Assembly: GCA_016124755.1 (NCBI GenBank)
Contig: WGNA01000006.1
Span: forward strand, 124,001 to 188,000
DNA from: Bacteroidota bacterium
Lineage (GTDB): Bacteria; Bacteroidota; Bacteroidia; NS11-12g; UBA9320
DNA: 64,000 nt
Direction of reading: 5' to 3'
Shown: piece after piece, positions 1 through 8,212 of the stretch
Numbering within the stretch: the first letter of the stretch is position 1
How the letters are laid out: each line of letters begins with the position of its first letter
Made by a program: the position numbers and the translations under genes
Notes under the pieces: generated by a model
The model's database searches: none
Told to the model about the DNA's origin: nothing
Seen by the model: only the letters and a program-made list of their open reading frames with translations

Positions 1-194
1 AACTTCTGGTTCAGCGAAATTGTACCCGACTTTTATTTGAGAGTTTTACCCCGGAAGAATTGAAGCGGGAGGGCATTGCCAATGGATATGTTATGAGTGT
101 AAATGCGATTGGTTTCATCATTACCGGTCACACATTGCACCATTACCAAATTCTCAGGGATCGTTATTTTGCGGCGGAGAATTTTCCGACGTAA
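1..194 (+). CDS. DinB-like family protein, C-terminal end (partial)
   Basis: The reading frame is open from the window edge to a TAA at 192-194, so only the last 63 residues are visible. The tail contains ANGYVMSVNAIGFIITGH followed by HHYQILRDRYF. This resembles the last helix of DinB/YfiT-type four-helix metalloenzymes, where a His in the GH..HH segment completes a metal site. Those proteins include thiol transferases and many uncharacterised members. The start and the other two metal ligands lie upstream of the window, so the substrate cannot be guessed. Confidence 0.6.
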   Translation, partial: LLVQRNCTRLLFESFTPEELKREGIANGYVMSVNAIGFIITGHTLHHYQILRDRYFAAENFPT

Positions 195-200
195 AATCAA

Positions 201-749
201 ATGAATATTACGCTCACCACATTTTTTCTGGCCATACTTGGTTTTTTGGTAATCCGGTTTGCAACACGCATCGCCTTGAAACTTCTGGGTTGGGCTTTAC
301 TCATCTCTCTGGGAATCTTTCTCCTCTTTTATTTTGGAATCGGCCCGTTTCATGAAAACCCGGTTTCCATCAATACACTCAAAGAACATTACTGCGAACC
401 GAATCAGGATTCTTTAAAAAACAAATGTGATTGCATTGTTCGCATCGTTGAAAAAGATATTCATAAACGTTGGTCTGATGCGGAACTTGAGGAATTGAGC
501 GACAACCGAACCGAAATGGGCTACATTTTTACCCGGAGTTTTGAGGCAAGTCAGGATCAGATAAAAGAGTGCTTAGAAAAAAGAAATGCCGGAAATGAAT
601 TACAGGAATTCAAAAGAGATCTTATTCCCGTAAAGAACGAGTGGCTTAAAAAATTAGATGACTGGAAAGAAAGAATTCAACAAAAATCTGAGCAGGCCGT
701 TGATTCGTTCATCAACAGAAAGCATGAAATCGACCGTAGGTATGAATGA
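201..749 (+). CDS. hypothetical membrane-anchored protein
   Basis: 182 residues; the ATG lies 6 bases after the preceding stop, suggesting co-transcription. Two hydrophobic stretches (about residues 5-20 and 27-47) form an N-terminal membrane hairpin or anchor. The rest is a charged, probably helical domain with four Cys, including a CDC pair (EHYCEPNQ, KNKCDCIV, and a C near residue 135). The C-terminus is strongly charged and could be coiled coil. I do not recognise a family. The Cys pattern could reflect disulfides if the tail is periplasmic. Confidence 0.7.
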   Translation: MNITLTTFFLAILGFLVIRFATRIALKLLGWALLISLGIFLLFYFGIGPFHENPVSINTLKEHYCEPNQDSLKNKCDCIVRIVEKDIHKRWSDAELEELSDNRTEMGYIFTRSFEASQDQIKECLEKRNAGNELQEFKRDLIPVKNEWLKKLDDWKERIQQKSEQAVDSFINRKHEIDRRYE

Positions 750-753
750 TGAT

Positions 754-1131
754 TTAAGCGCCGAGAGCGTTTCTTAAATCCTGAACCTGACTTTCCCAGA
801 GAAGTGAAGTTTCTTCCGCCTCATCTTCATCTGCATAATCTGTAACTACCAATGCGATATCTCCGGTGAGTTCATCTTTCCGGATTTCCATTTCGAAGAA
901 TTCCTCTTCTATCGAATCTTCCCATTGAAAGCGAACATATTTACCGTTTACCTTTTTAATGAGTTCGGCGTTCATTTCATCGCCTTCCCAAATAAATGTA
1001 TATCGCTTGCCTTTTACATTCACGTCATCGGCAAACCATTCAAGCAACCCCGAAGGAGTTGAAATGTAGTTGAACAAGATATTGGGCGAAGATTTGATCA
1101 TAAACTCCATTTCCAACTTGACTCTATTCAT
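754..1131 (-). CDS. START-like domain protein (AHSA1/SRPBCC fold)
   Basis: 125 residues, the usual length of the short Bacteroidota START-like proteins. The sequence opens with KLEMEFMIKSSPNILFNYISTPSGL and then EWFADDV. This is the typical beginning of an SRPBCC helix-grip domain, with the WEG and RFQWE strands following. The fold binds hydrophobic ligands in other families; no ligand is known here. The tail (DYADEDEAEETSLLWESQV) is acidic and conserved in this group. It is transcribed divergently from the PAP2 gene, 80 bp away. Confidence 0.85.
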   Translation of the reverse strand: MNRVKLEMEFMIKSSPNILFNYISTPSGLLEWFADDVNVKGKRYTFIWEGDEMNAELIKKVNGKYVRFQWEDSIEEEFFEMEIRKDELTGDIALVVTDYADEDEAEETSLLWESQVQDLRNALGA

Positions 1132-1193
1132 ATCAAAAACCTCTAATGTTTCAAAGTAAACACTATTTGCAAAATAAAAAAGACCGGCACTAT

Positions 1194-1201
1194 TAATTTT
1201 G
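1194..1201 (+). promoter_or_regulatory. Bacteroidota -7 promoter element (TAATTTTG)
   Basis: TAATTTTG exactly fits TAnnTTTG, the -7 element of the Bacteroidota housekeeping sigma factor. A TTTG lies 24 bases upstream (1166-1169) as a possible -33 element. The ATG of the PAP2 gene is only 10 bases downstream, so the 5' leader would be very short. Confidence 0.6.
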
Positions 1202-1211
1202 CCGCGACCTC

Positions 1212-1883
1212 ATGCTTCACAAACAGCTATACGAACATCGCTTTGCATATTTCATTTGGTTGTGTTTTTTCCTTACAGGGATTGGCCTGATCACTTTTAC
1301 CAAACCCGAATTTGCCATTCTCGGGCTCAATAAATTTTATTCATACACACTCACCGTTTTCTTCGAATGGGCAACCCGATTCGGTGAAGTGCTGGGTTTC
1401 GGCATCGCTTTTTTCTGGATCTTGCTATCCGGATCTTACCGGCAGTTTTTCGGGTTTCTTATGGCGTGCCTCATTACATTAATATTAGTGTGGATTCTCA
1501 AACATCATGTGTTTCCGGATGCTATTCGTCCGATTGTATATCTCGAAAAACTCGGTCTTGAATTGCCAAACCGGAGTTCTTTTAGTCTGAACCGGCAATT
1601 CAGTTTTCCCTCTGGGCATACCACTTCTGCCTTTACCTATTTCTTTTTTGTGGCCCTTTGCCGTAAGGTAAAACCGGAAGTTTTTTTGGCTGTAATGATT
1701 GCCGTTTTGGTGGCAACCTCTCGTGTTTATCTCGCTCAGCATTTTGTGATCGATGTTACAGCCGGAAGTGCAACCGGAGTAGTCGTGTCATCTGTTTCTT
1801 ATTACTTGTGGGATTATCGATGGAAAACCAATTCCGAATTTCTGAACCGAAAAATTATCAACCCGGGTCGTGCGAAAAATTAA
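1212..1883 (+). CDS. PAP2-family membrane phosphatase
   Basis: 223 residues with about six membrane segments. The phosphatase signature is complete: K97 and RP106-107 (motif 1, with slightly wider spacing than usual), PSGH at 133-136 (motif 2), and S170-R171...H177...D181 (motif 3, exact SRx5Hx3D). Family members remove phosphate from membrane lipids such as undecaprenyl pyrophosphate, phosphatidylglycerol phosphate or lipid A, using the motif-3 His as nucleophile. The 3' end overlaps the following GT39 gene by 14 bp. Translational coupling is therefore likely, and a joint role in lipid-linked sugar transfer or lipid A modification is an inference. Confidence 0.9.
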   Translation: MLHKQLYEHRFAYFIWLCFFLTGIGLITFTKPEFAILGLNKFYSYTLTVFFEWATRFGEVLGFGIAFFWILLSGSYRQFFGFLMACLITLILVWILKHHVFPDAIRPIVYLEKLGLELPNRSSFSLNRQFSFPSGHTTSAFTYFFFVALCRKVKPEVFLAVMIAVLVATSRVYLAQHFVIDVTAGSATGVVVSSVSYYLWDYRWKTNSEFLNRKIINPGRAKN

Positions 1884-3564
1884 TCCGTATGTACTCATCG
1901 CCATCGGTGTAATGGTGTTGTACGTTCCGTTTCTCGGATCAACTCCGCTGTTCGATTGGGATGAAATCAATTTCGCCGAATCTGCCCGTGAAATGATTGT
2001 TACCGGAGAATATTCCAAAGTGATGGTGAACTACGATGCCTTTTGGGAAAAACCGCCGATGTTTTTCTGGTTGCAGGTGGTTTCCATGAAGATTTTCGGA
2101 GTTAATGAATTTGCTTCGCGTTTCCCGAATGTTCTCACCGGACTCGCAACTCTCCTCATTATTTTTTGGATCGGGCGAAAAGTAAAAGATGAAAAATTCG
2201 CCTGGTTCTGGGTTTTATTGATGACGGCTTCACTCACACCGCATCTCTATTTTCACTCCGGAATTATTGATCCGCTGTTTAATCTGTTCATATTTTTATC
2301 GGTGTTTCAACTTTTTAGAACAGTTGAAAATGCAGACTACAAGCCCTGGCTTTATGCGGGAATTTTCACCGGACTTGCGATCTTAACAAAAGGACCGGTT
2401 GCGGTTCTCATTTCCGCAATCGTGTTTGTCACCATTGTTATCCGCAAAGGATTCTGGTTTCGATGGATTCATTTTTTATTATGGCCTTTGCTGGCACTGT
2501 TCATTACTTCGGTTTGGTTTCTTCCTGAAGTCTTTCGCAATGGTTGGGGATTTCTGTTGAACTTTATCCGATATCAACTGGATTTGTTTTCACAACCGGT
2601 TGCATCTCACGGCCAACCTTGGTTTTATCATTTTGTGGTTTTGCTTTTCGGAGCAATACCGGCTTCTGTACTTATGTTGCCGGCATTATTCCGCGTGGAA
2701 TCGGGAGAAGATAAATTTTCGCAGTTCACCGTTTGGATGAAAGTTCTTTTTCTCACCGTGCTAATTCTTTTTTCCATCGTCACCACCAAGATTGTTCATT
2801 ATTCTTCGATGTGCTATCTGCCCATGACCTTTTTGGCAGCAATCACGCTCCATGAAATCAGCGTTAAAAAATCTATTGTTCTGTTCACCGGTGTGATTTT
2901 GTTTTTGGTTTTTATCGGACTGGTAATACTTCCTTACATTGGGTTGCATAACCTGGAGCTATTGAAAAAATATGGTGATCTCATTAAAGACGAATTCACA
3001 AAAGCCAACTTGGCCGTCGATGGAAATTGGTCTCTTTGGGATTTTATTCCGGCAGTTCTGATGATGGTGGGTTTGCTTGTGCTATTGTTTGCTTTGCTAA
3101 AAAAGAAGTATTGGCTGATTCCGGCTTTTCTGATTTTAAGTTTCGCAAATACCACCAGTGTTTGGATGCTCGCTCCCAATGTTGAAAGACATACGCAACA
3201 TTCTGTAATCGAATTTTTAAAAGAAATTGAAGGTGAAGATTGTTATGTAGAACCCTTTCGCTACAAGAGTTATGCGTCGTATTTTTATGCTAAAGTGAAA
3301 CCACTAAAAGCAACGGATTCTTTATATATTAAAAAACGGGAATGGTTGAATTCTTTTAATGCGAACGAATTAACCGACCTCATGGAAGAAGACCGGAATG
3401 TTTATCATCAGAAATTAAATGAATGGCTTCTGCACGGCGAAATTGATAAACCGGTTTACCTCATTTGTTTAGAGAAAAAAATCAGTCTTCTTGAAACAGA
3501 ACCCGAATTGAAAATGGTAATGCACCGCGGCGGATATGCAGCCTTCCGACGGGAAAAGAAATAG
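1870..3564 (+). CDS. ArnT/PMT-like glycosyltransferase, GT39 family
   Basis: 564 residues, GTG start inside the end of the PAP2 gene. The N-terminus has FLGSTPLFDWDEINFAESAR, the first-loop acidic motif (DWDE, about residues 29-32) typical of ArnT-like C-type glycosyltransferases. EKPPMFFW (about 60-67) is the second family hallmark. Around ten to twelve hydrophobic helices follow, then a soluble C-terminal tail of about 120 residues. Such enzymes move a sugar from a polyprenyl-phosphate donor to a periplasmic acceptor such as lipid A or protein. The acceptor cannot be told from sequence. An alternative is a general dolichyl-phosphate-mannose-type mannosyltransferase. Confidence 0.85.
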   Translation: MRKINPYVLIAIGVMVLYVPFLGSTPLFDWDEINFAESAREMIVTGEYSKVMVNYDAFWEKPPMFFWLQVVSMKIFGVNEFASRFPNVLTGLATLLIIFWIGRKVKDEKFAWFWVLLMTASLTPHLYFHSGIIDPLFNLFIFLSVFQLFRTVENADYKPWLYAGIFTGLAILTKGPVAVLISAIVFVTIVIRKGFWFRWIHFLLWPLLALFITSVWFLPEVFRNGWGFLLNFIRYQLDLFSQPVASHGQPWFYHFVVLLFGAIPASVLMLPALFRVESGEDKFSQFTVWMKVLFLTVLILFSIVTTKIVHYSSMCYLPMTFLAAITLHEISVKKSIVLFTGVILFLVFIGLVILPYIGLHNLELLKKYGDLIKDEFTKANLAVDGNWSLWDFIPAVLMMVGLLVLLFALLKKKYWLIPAFLILSFANTTSVWMLAPNVERHTQHSVIEFLKEIEGEDCYVEPFRYKSYASYFYAKVKPLKATDSLYIKKREWLNSFNANELTDLMEEDRNVYHQKLNEWLLHGEIDKPVYLICLEKKISLLETEPELKMVMHRGGYAAFRREKK

Positions 3565-3566
3565 AA

Positions 3567-4148
3567 TTAATGCATCCGGTCTCCGCGATATTCGAGCGTT
3601 TGAATCATTTCCGCTTCGAAGGTCAGGAACGCATCCCAACGTAGTTTAACATAATTTTTATTGGCAAATTTTTCGGCGAGATCTAAAAACAAACGGTAAT
3701 GACCGGCTTCCGAAACCATGAATTCGTGATAAAATTCTTTGAGGTTTTCGTCATTAACATAAAGAGATAACAACCGGAAACGCTCGCAACTCCTGGCCTC
3801 AATCATCGCACAAACGAGTAATTGCTCCACCAATTGATCTTCCCGTTTCCCGCCTTTTTTAATAAAGGTTTGCAACTTATTTACGTATTCGTCTTTGCGC
3901 TGTTTTCCGAGATCGAAACCTCGTTTTTTTAATTCTTTAATCACCTTACGGAAATGTCCCCATTCTTCTGCAACCACCGGCGAAACCTGATCAACAATTT
4001 CCGGATATTCCGAAAATTTAACGATGAGTGCTATTCCGGAGGTAGCTGCTTTTTGCTCACAAAAGGCATGATCGATCAGAATTTCTTCAATGGATTTTTC
4101 TGCAATATTTACCCAGCGCGGGTCGGTGGCCATTTTTAATCCGAGCAT
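3567..4148 (-). CDS. miaE: tRNA-(ms2io6A)-hydroxylase-like diiron protein
   Basis: 193 residues, typical MiaE length. Ferritin-like diiron ligands are visible: E31 (CEQKA), E62-x-x-H65 (EEWGH), E117 (IEARSCER) and E147-x-x-H150 (SEAGH). MiaE hydroxylates the isopentenyl side chain of 2-methylthio-N6-isopentenyladenosine at tRNA position 37. The miaA gene for the first step of this modification lies about 12 kb away in the same window. It follows the polytopic membrane protein gene by 3 bp on the same strand and meets the GT39 gene end-to-end. Confidence 0.9.
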   Translation of the reverse strand: MLGLKMATDPRWVNIAEKSIEEILIDHAFCEQKAATSGIALIVKFSEYPEIVDQVSPVVAEEWGHFRKVIKELKKRGFDLGKQRKDEYVNKLQTFIKKGGKREDQLVEQLLVCAMIEARSCERFRLLSLYVNDENLKEFYHEFMVSEAGHYRLFLDLAEKFANKNYVKLRWDAFLTFEAEMIQTLEYRGDRMH

Positions 4149-4151
4149 CGG

Positions 4152-5654
4152 TCAGTCAAAATTTTCGGGCAAAACTAAACCGTTGTTGTGATACATGGTT
4201 CGGATCGTTTCAGAATTGGATGTCTGCAACCATGCCGGGTATGGAACTTCAAGCCGGGTAAAGGTTCCGGTTTTTAGTTGAAGATTTTCTTCGAGATGCT
4301 GACCCCAGTCGAGCCACAAAATGTTTGGGTAAACTTTATCCATGGTTTTTGTGAATTGCCAGAATCTCCTTTCGTATCCCGGGTGAATGGTATTCATGTT
4401 TTCTAAAACCGCACATCCGTAATTGTATTTGTCTGACTTGCTCACAAAAACAAGAACATCCGCATTTTTTTCTTTGGCGATTCCGGCAATCTCCCGACAT
4501 TCAAGTATGAGTCGTTTGATGTTTGTTACCTGCACCAAACCCGGATTCGTACTTTTTGCATGCAGAATCACTTCTTCCTTTTTAAATACATGAAATGCAA
4601 AACCCGAAATACAAATTAAAAGTGAGGGAATGATCCATTTGAATACAATATCTTTTCTTATGGTTCCAACAACCAGTATTAAAAAAACCGGAACTGCCAG
4701 ATACATTCGGGTATAAGGATAGAAAATATTAAAACGGGCGTCGTAAACTTTATTTAAGCCCAACGATAAAATCATTAGAACCATTAAAAACGACCAAAGA
4801 ATGCCTGCCTTTTTATTAAGTATAAATAGCGCAATTGCTATCGATAAAGCGATTATTATACAAATAAGTCCATTGAATGCCAGCGGAAGATTCCAGGCAT
4901 ATATTTCCTGAGTTTGATGAAGTCCGCTGAAGAGTCTCTGAAAGCTGAAATCCATTTCCCATAATTTGTGAACTACTTCCTTTTGATGATTAATGCGATA
5001 CATTTCTAAAAAGGAAAGCACACATACGACAGAAAGGACGGTTATAATAAATCCAATTCTTTTTCTTAATAACCCTTTTAGTTCGGGCCATTCAAGCATC
5101 AGCAATGGAAAAATAATCAGCAGAACATTCGGATTAAAAACGAACGATATCAGCATTAAAAACAGACCGGTGAATTTGAAATAATTTTTAGTTTGTTTAA
5201 ATAAATAATACCCCAGAGTGAGAATAAAAATTCCTCCGGAAAATCCTCTGGCCATCGCGGCAATCATGTGATATTCGATTGGTAGAAGGAAGTAAATTAA
5301 GGCCGTTGCGGTAACTCCCCAAAGATTTTTAGTTCGAAAAAAATACAGAAGTGGAAAAAGAAAAGGAGCAAAGCCAATAAAGTTTGCTGCCCATGGAACC
5401 GCCGTATAAACCTTCATTCCGAAGAAAATAAAAGGAGCTGCAATCCACGCCGATAGCATGTTGTTGTACAACTGTCCATAATAAAAAGGTGTATGAAAAC
5501 TTCCCTGTGAAATGTCTTTTGCTGCCAGCCAGGTTATTATCTGGTCACTATCCGTAAGTCTCTCTGAAAAGATTTTCCCGAGCCAGATCCGGTGCATCAA
5601 CATCAAAAAAATAATGAGAAAAGAAATATTTCGCGATGTCAGGTATTTTCTCAA
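4152..5654 (-). CDS. polytopic membrane protein, possible glycosyltransferase
   Basis: 500 residues, TTG start (5654); no better in-frame ATG exists before the first helix. About ten to eleven hydrophobic segments are followed by a soluble C-terminal domain of roughly 120 residues. LTDSDQIITWLAAKDISQG in the first extracytoplasmic loop recalls the acidic loop of GT-C glycosyltransferases, but the classic DxD/ExD is not convincing. An unassigned GT-C or O-antigen-type enzyme is my best guess. It probably shares an operon with miaE, 3 bp downstream. Confidence 0.75.
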   Translation of the reverse strand: MRKYLTSRNISFLIIFLMLMHRIWLGKIFSERLTDSDQIITWLAAKDISQGSFHTPFYYGQLYNNMLSAWIAAPFIFFGMKVYTAVPWAANFIGFAPFLFPLLYFFRTKNLWGVTATALIYFLLPIEYHMIAAMARGFSGGIFILTLGYYLFKQTKNYFKFTGLFLMLISFVFNPNVLLIIFPLLMLEWPELKGLLRKRIGFIITVLSVVCVLSFLEMYRINHQKEVVHKLWEMDFSFQRLFSGLHQTQEIYAWNLPLAFNGLICIIIALSIAIALFILNKKAGILWSFLMVLMILSLGLNKVYDARFNIFYPYTRMYLAVPVFLILVVGTIRKDIVFKWIIPSLLICISGFAFHVFKKEEVILHAKSTNPGLVQVTNIKRLILECREIAGIAKEKNADVLVFVSKSDKYNYGCAVLENMNTIHPGYERRFWQFTKTMDKVYPNILWLDWGQHLEENLQLKTGTFTRLEVPYPAWLQTSNSETIRTMYHNNGLVLPENFD

Positions 5655-5839
5655 AACCGATAAATGAATTCGTATACGTCAATTATTTCCCGGACAATTA
5701 TACCTCAAAAGGAAACGAATTTATGAACAGTTGATTTGATCTGAAGTTGATAACAAAAGCGAATCTGATCACACGGTCATTTGCCTTGGTATGATAAAGA
5801 TCTGAACGGGGAGAATTAATTTAGTCTCATTAAAATGCA

Positions 5840-6709
5840 ATGAGAGCTGTATCCTTTTTTACGTTTTTGTTGGTTGTGAATTGTCAGCAGATTTTTGCCC
5901 AATCCATTATTGAAGAATTGGTTGTGGTCAATCGCTTTTGGATTAATAGGGATTCTATTCTTCCGGATAATAACGCAGAATGTGTAATTCCAACCGATCG
6001 GGAGAGAATTCGAATGCATCTCCATTTGGTGATTGATAATTTAAAATCTCATTCATCTGAAAGTATTTCTGATGAGGCCAGGAAACAGCGAAATGAATTA
6101 CTGAAGGAATTGTCGGTTTACGCTGCGAACGGTATTTTTCCGATGAACACCAGACATAAAGAGCGGACTCCCTATTTTATCGATCATCGAGGAGTTGCCT
6201 GTGCTGTTGGATATATGATTATTCAATCGGGATTTGAAGAATTGGCAGAACAAATTCATCGGGAAAACAACTATGGTTATTTGATGGATCTTGCCGTTCT
6301 GTATCCGCAAATTAGTAGTTGGGCAAAGGATCATGGTTTTACCTTAGAAGAGTTGGCCTGGATTCAACCAACGTATCATCATCATTTTGAATTGAATGAT
6401 TCTACTTGTTACGACGGACTATTTATTCCGGTGTTCGAGCGTCAAGATTCCAGCAATTATCAATTTGCCTGGTATCGGCAGGATTCCACCTTTATTGGTT
6501 TCTCGAATACCAATCCCAAAGTTTGCCGGGGGGAATCCATATATGTAAAAGTTATTAGAAATAAAAGAGACACCTTACCGGATGCTTCCATTAGATTGGA
6601 ACTTATAAGCGGGTTCACATTTATAACCGGAAACGTAATCAGTCTTGCTCCAATACTGAGACTTCCGCCGGGTATTAAACCAAAAGAATATGAATGGAAG
6701 GCTGATTAG
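5840..6709 (+). CDS. secreted CAVG-core protein, truncated paralog
   Basis: 289 residues. Residues 1-21 form a signal peptide (FFTFLLVVNCQQIFAQ). The core at about 73-178 carries PYFIDHRGVACAVGYMII, ENNYGYLMDLAVLYPQ and HGFTLEELAWIQP. I have seen this FID.RG..CAVGY core in uncharacterised exported proteins but know of no function. The next gene is a paralog; 301 bp of the core (6069-6369 versus 7086-7386) differ at only about 19 positions. This copy stops at KPKEYEWKAD, where the paralog continues for about 145 residues including its T9SS sorting domain. It therefore probably stays periplasmic, or is a decaying copy. Confidence 0.75.
   Translation: MRAVSFFTFLLVVNCQQIFAQSIIEELVVVNRFWINRDSILPDNNAECVIPTDRERIRMHLHLVIDNLKSHSSESISDEARKQRNELLKELSVYAANGIFPMNTRHKERTPYFIDHRGVACAVGYMIIQSGFEELAEQIHRENNYGYLMDLAVLYPQISSWAKDHGFTLEELAWIQPTYHHHFELNDSTCYDGLFIPVFERQDSSNYQFAWYRQDSTFIGFSNTNPKVCRGESIYVKVIRNKRDTLPDASIRLELISGFTFITGNVISLAPILRLPPGIKPKEYEWKAD
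6069..6369 (+). repeat. duplicated gene core, copy 1
   Basis: Aligns without gaps to 7086-7386 with about 19 differences in 301 bases by hand count. The flanking coding sequence is much less similar, and synonymous sites are conserved too. This fits a recent partial duplication or gene conversion. Confidence 0.85.
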
Positions 6710-6850
6710 TTTTTTTAATTTTAGATTGAATACTTTCCTTTTTAAACCAAACGGTTCTGTTTTTTGAATCTTAAGATTTCGTCATTTTGCCGGTAACAAT
6801 TGCAAACAGACAACTTCTGAAAGTATCTTGTGATAGCAATACAAACTAAA

Positions 6851-8134
6851 ATGAAATACATTCAATTCGTCTTCCTTTTTCTGCTGTTTGCTTTTGGATG
6901 TAATGTGGTTTTCTCACAATCGCTGTTTAATGAAATGGTGAAAGTAAATAAGTTTTGGGAGGGGAGAGATTCCGTTGTTTCGGATCTCCCAACCGAATAC
7001 ACATTTCAGACAGATCGGGAGCGAATTCAAACGCATCTCAATTTGGTGATCGAAAATTTGAAATCTCATTCGCCGGAAGGTTTTTCTGATGAGGCCAGGA
7101 AACAGCGAAATGATTTATTGAAGGAATTGTCGGTTTACGCTGCGAACGGTGTTTTTCCGATGAACACCGGACATAAAGAACGGACTCCCTATTTTATCGA
7201 TCATCGAGGAGTTGCATGTGCGGTTGGATATATGATTATTCAATCGGGGTTTAACGATCTGGCAGAACAAATTCATCGGGAAAACAACTATGGTTATTTG
7301 ATGGATCTCGCCGTTCTGTATCCTCAAATGCGTAGTTGGGCAAAGGATCATGGTTTTACGTTAGAAGAACTGGCCTGGATTCAACCTTCTTATCCGTTCA
7401 AGCCAAATATTTGCGACTCCGTTTGCCTGGAAGGGCATTTTTATGCGGAGTACAATGGGGATATCGTTCGCAATTATACCGCTTGGTACCGGGAGGATTC
7501 CACCTTTATTGGATACTCAGATCTCAATCCAAAAGTTTGTTCGGGAGAATCTATTTATGCTAAAGTAATTTTCTACGACAGCGGGGACACCATTCCGGAT
7601 TCCTTAGTTGCTCTTTGGGGAGGTCTTGATTATATCGATGGTAATGTATTAACGCTTCCCAAAACCAAACCCTTGAAGTATGACGTAAAAATAAATCCGG
7701 ATATGGGTAATTGTACGGGCAGTGTTTTGGTGAATTCAGTAAACGAATTTGGAATTCGAAGTTGGAATCTGAGAAATCTGGAAAACCGAAAGTATTATGC
7801 TCCGAACAATGTGTGTCATTCAACATACGAATTATCGGTCTTGGACGAGAGAGAATGTCGGTATGTTGATACCATTACGGTTGATTCTTCATACATACAT
7901 CCGAAAGCTTATTTGATTGCGCAATCGCCGGGAGAGATGAAAATAAATCTCGATGGAGATTACTGGAAAGCACCATCGGTTCAACTGATAGATTTATCCG
8001 GAACTGCACAATCCTCAACTTTATCTGAATCGCAAGTCAACGAATTCGTTTTCCAAAACCTGAAATCCGGAATTTACGTGCTCACCATTTTAGAAGGCGA
8101 TAAAAAAGTGCAAAAGCGAATATTTGTTTATTAA
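6851..8134 (+). CDS. secreted CAVG-core protein with T9SS sorting domain
   Basis: I chose the ATG at 6851, because it gives a clean signal peptide (MKYIQFVFLFLLFAFGCNV then FSQS). A GTG at 6830 would add seven residues. The protein has 427 residues. It repeats the core of the upstream paralog (PYFIDHRGVACAVGY, ENNYGYLMDL, LEELAWIQP). A middle beta-rich region with several Cys follows (GNCTGSVLV, NNVCHSTYEL, RECRYVDTI). The last 75 residues look like a type A T9SS sorting domain: QLIDLSG, LKSGIYVLTI and a terminal KRIFVY. Delivery to the cell surface or medium is therefore expected. Function unknown. Confidence 0.85.
   Translation: MKYIQFVFLFLLFAFGCNVVFSQSLFNEMVKVNKFWEGRDSVVSDLPTEYTFQTDRERIQTHLNLVIENLKSHSPEGFSDEARKQRNDLLKELSVYAANGVFPMNTGHKERTPYFIDHRGVACAVGYMIIQSGFNDLAEQIHRENNYGYLMDLAVLYPQMRSWAKDHGFTLEELAWIQPSYPFKPNICDSVCLEGHFYAEYNGDIVRNYTAWYREDSTFIGYSDLNPKVCSGESIYAKVIFYDSGDTIPDSLVALWGGLDYIDGNVLTLPKTKPLKYDVKINPDMGNCTGSVLVNSVNEFGIRSWNLRNLENRKYYAPNNVCHSTYELSVLDERECRYVDTITVDSSYIHPKAYLIAQSPGEMKINLDGDYWKAPSVQLIDLSGTAQSSTLSESQVNEFVFQNLKSGIYVLTILEGDKKVQKRIFVY
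7086..7386 (+). repeat. duplicated gene core, copy 2
   Basis: Partner of 6069-6369 (offset 1017 bp, no indels). It encodes the SDEARKQRN...LAWIQP region in both paralogs. Confidence 0.85.
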
Positions 8135-8212
8135 TAAAAATGTTTCTGATCTACTCTGATGAATTAAAAGATAGAGTGAATTTCGATTCGAAATCACCAA
8201 TGCATTTTGTAT

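Noticed and set aside
8181-8193. TTTCG-ATT-CGAAA as a terminator
   Set aside because: A 5-bp stem with no T-run on either side.
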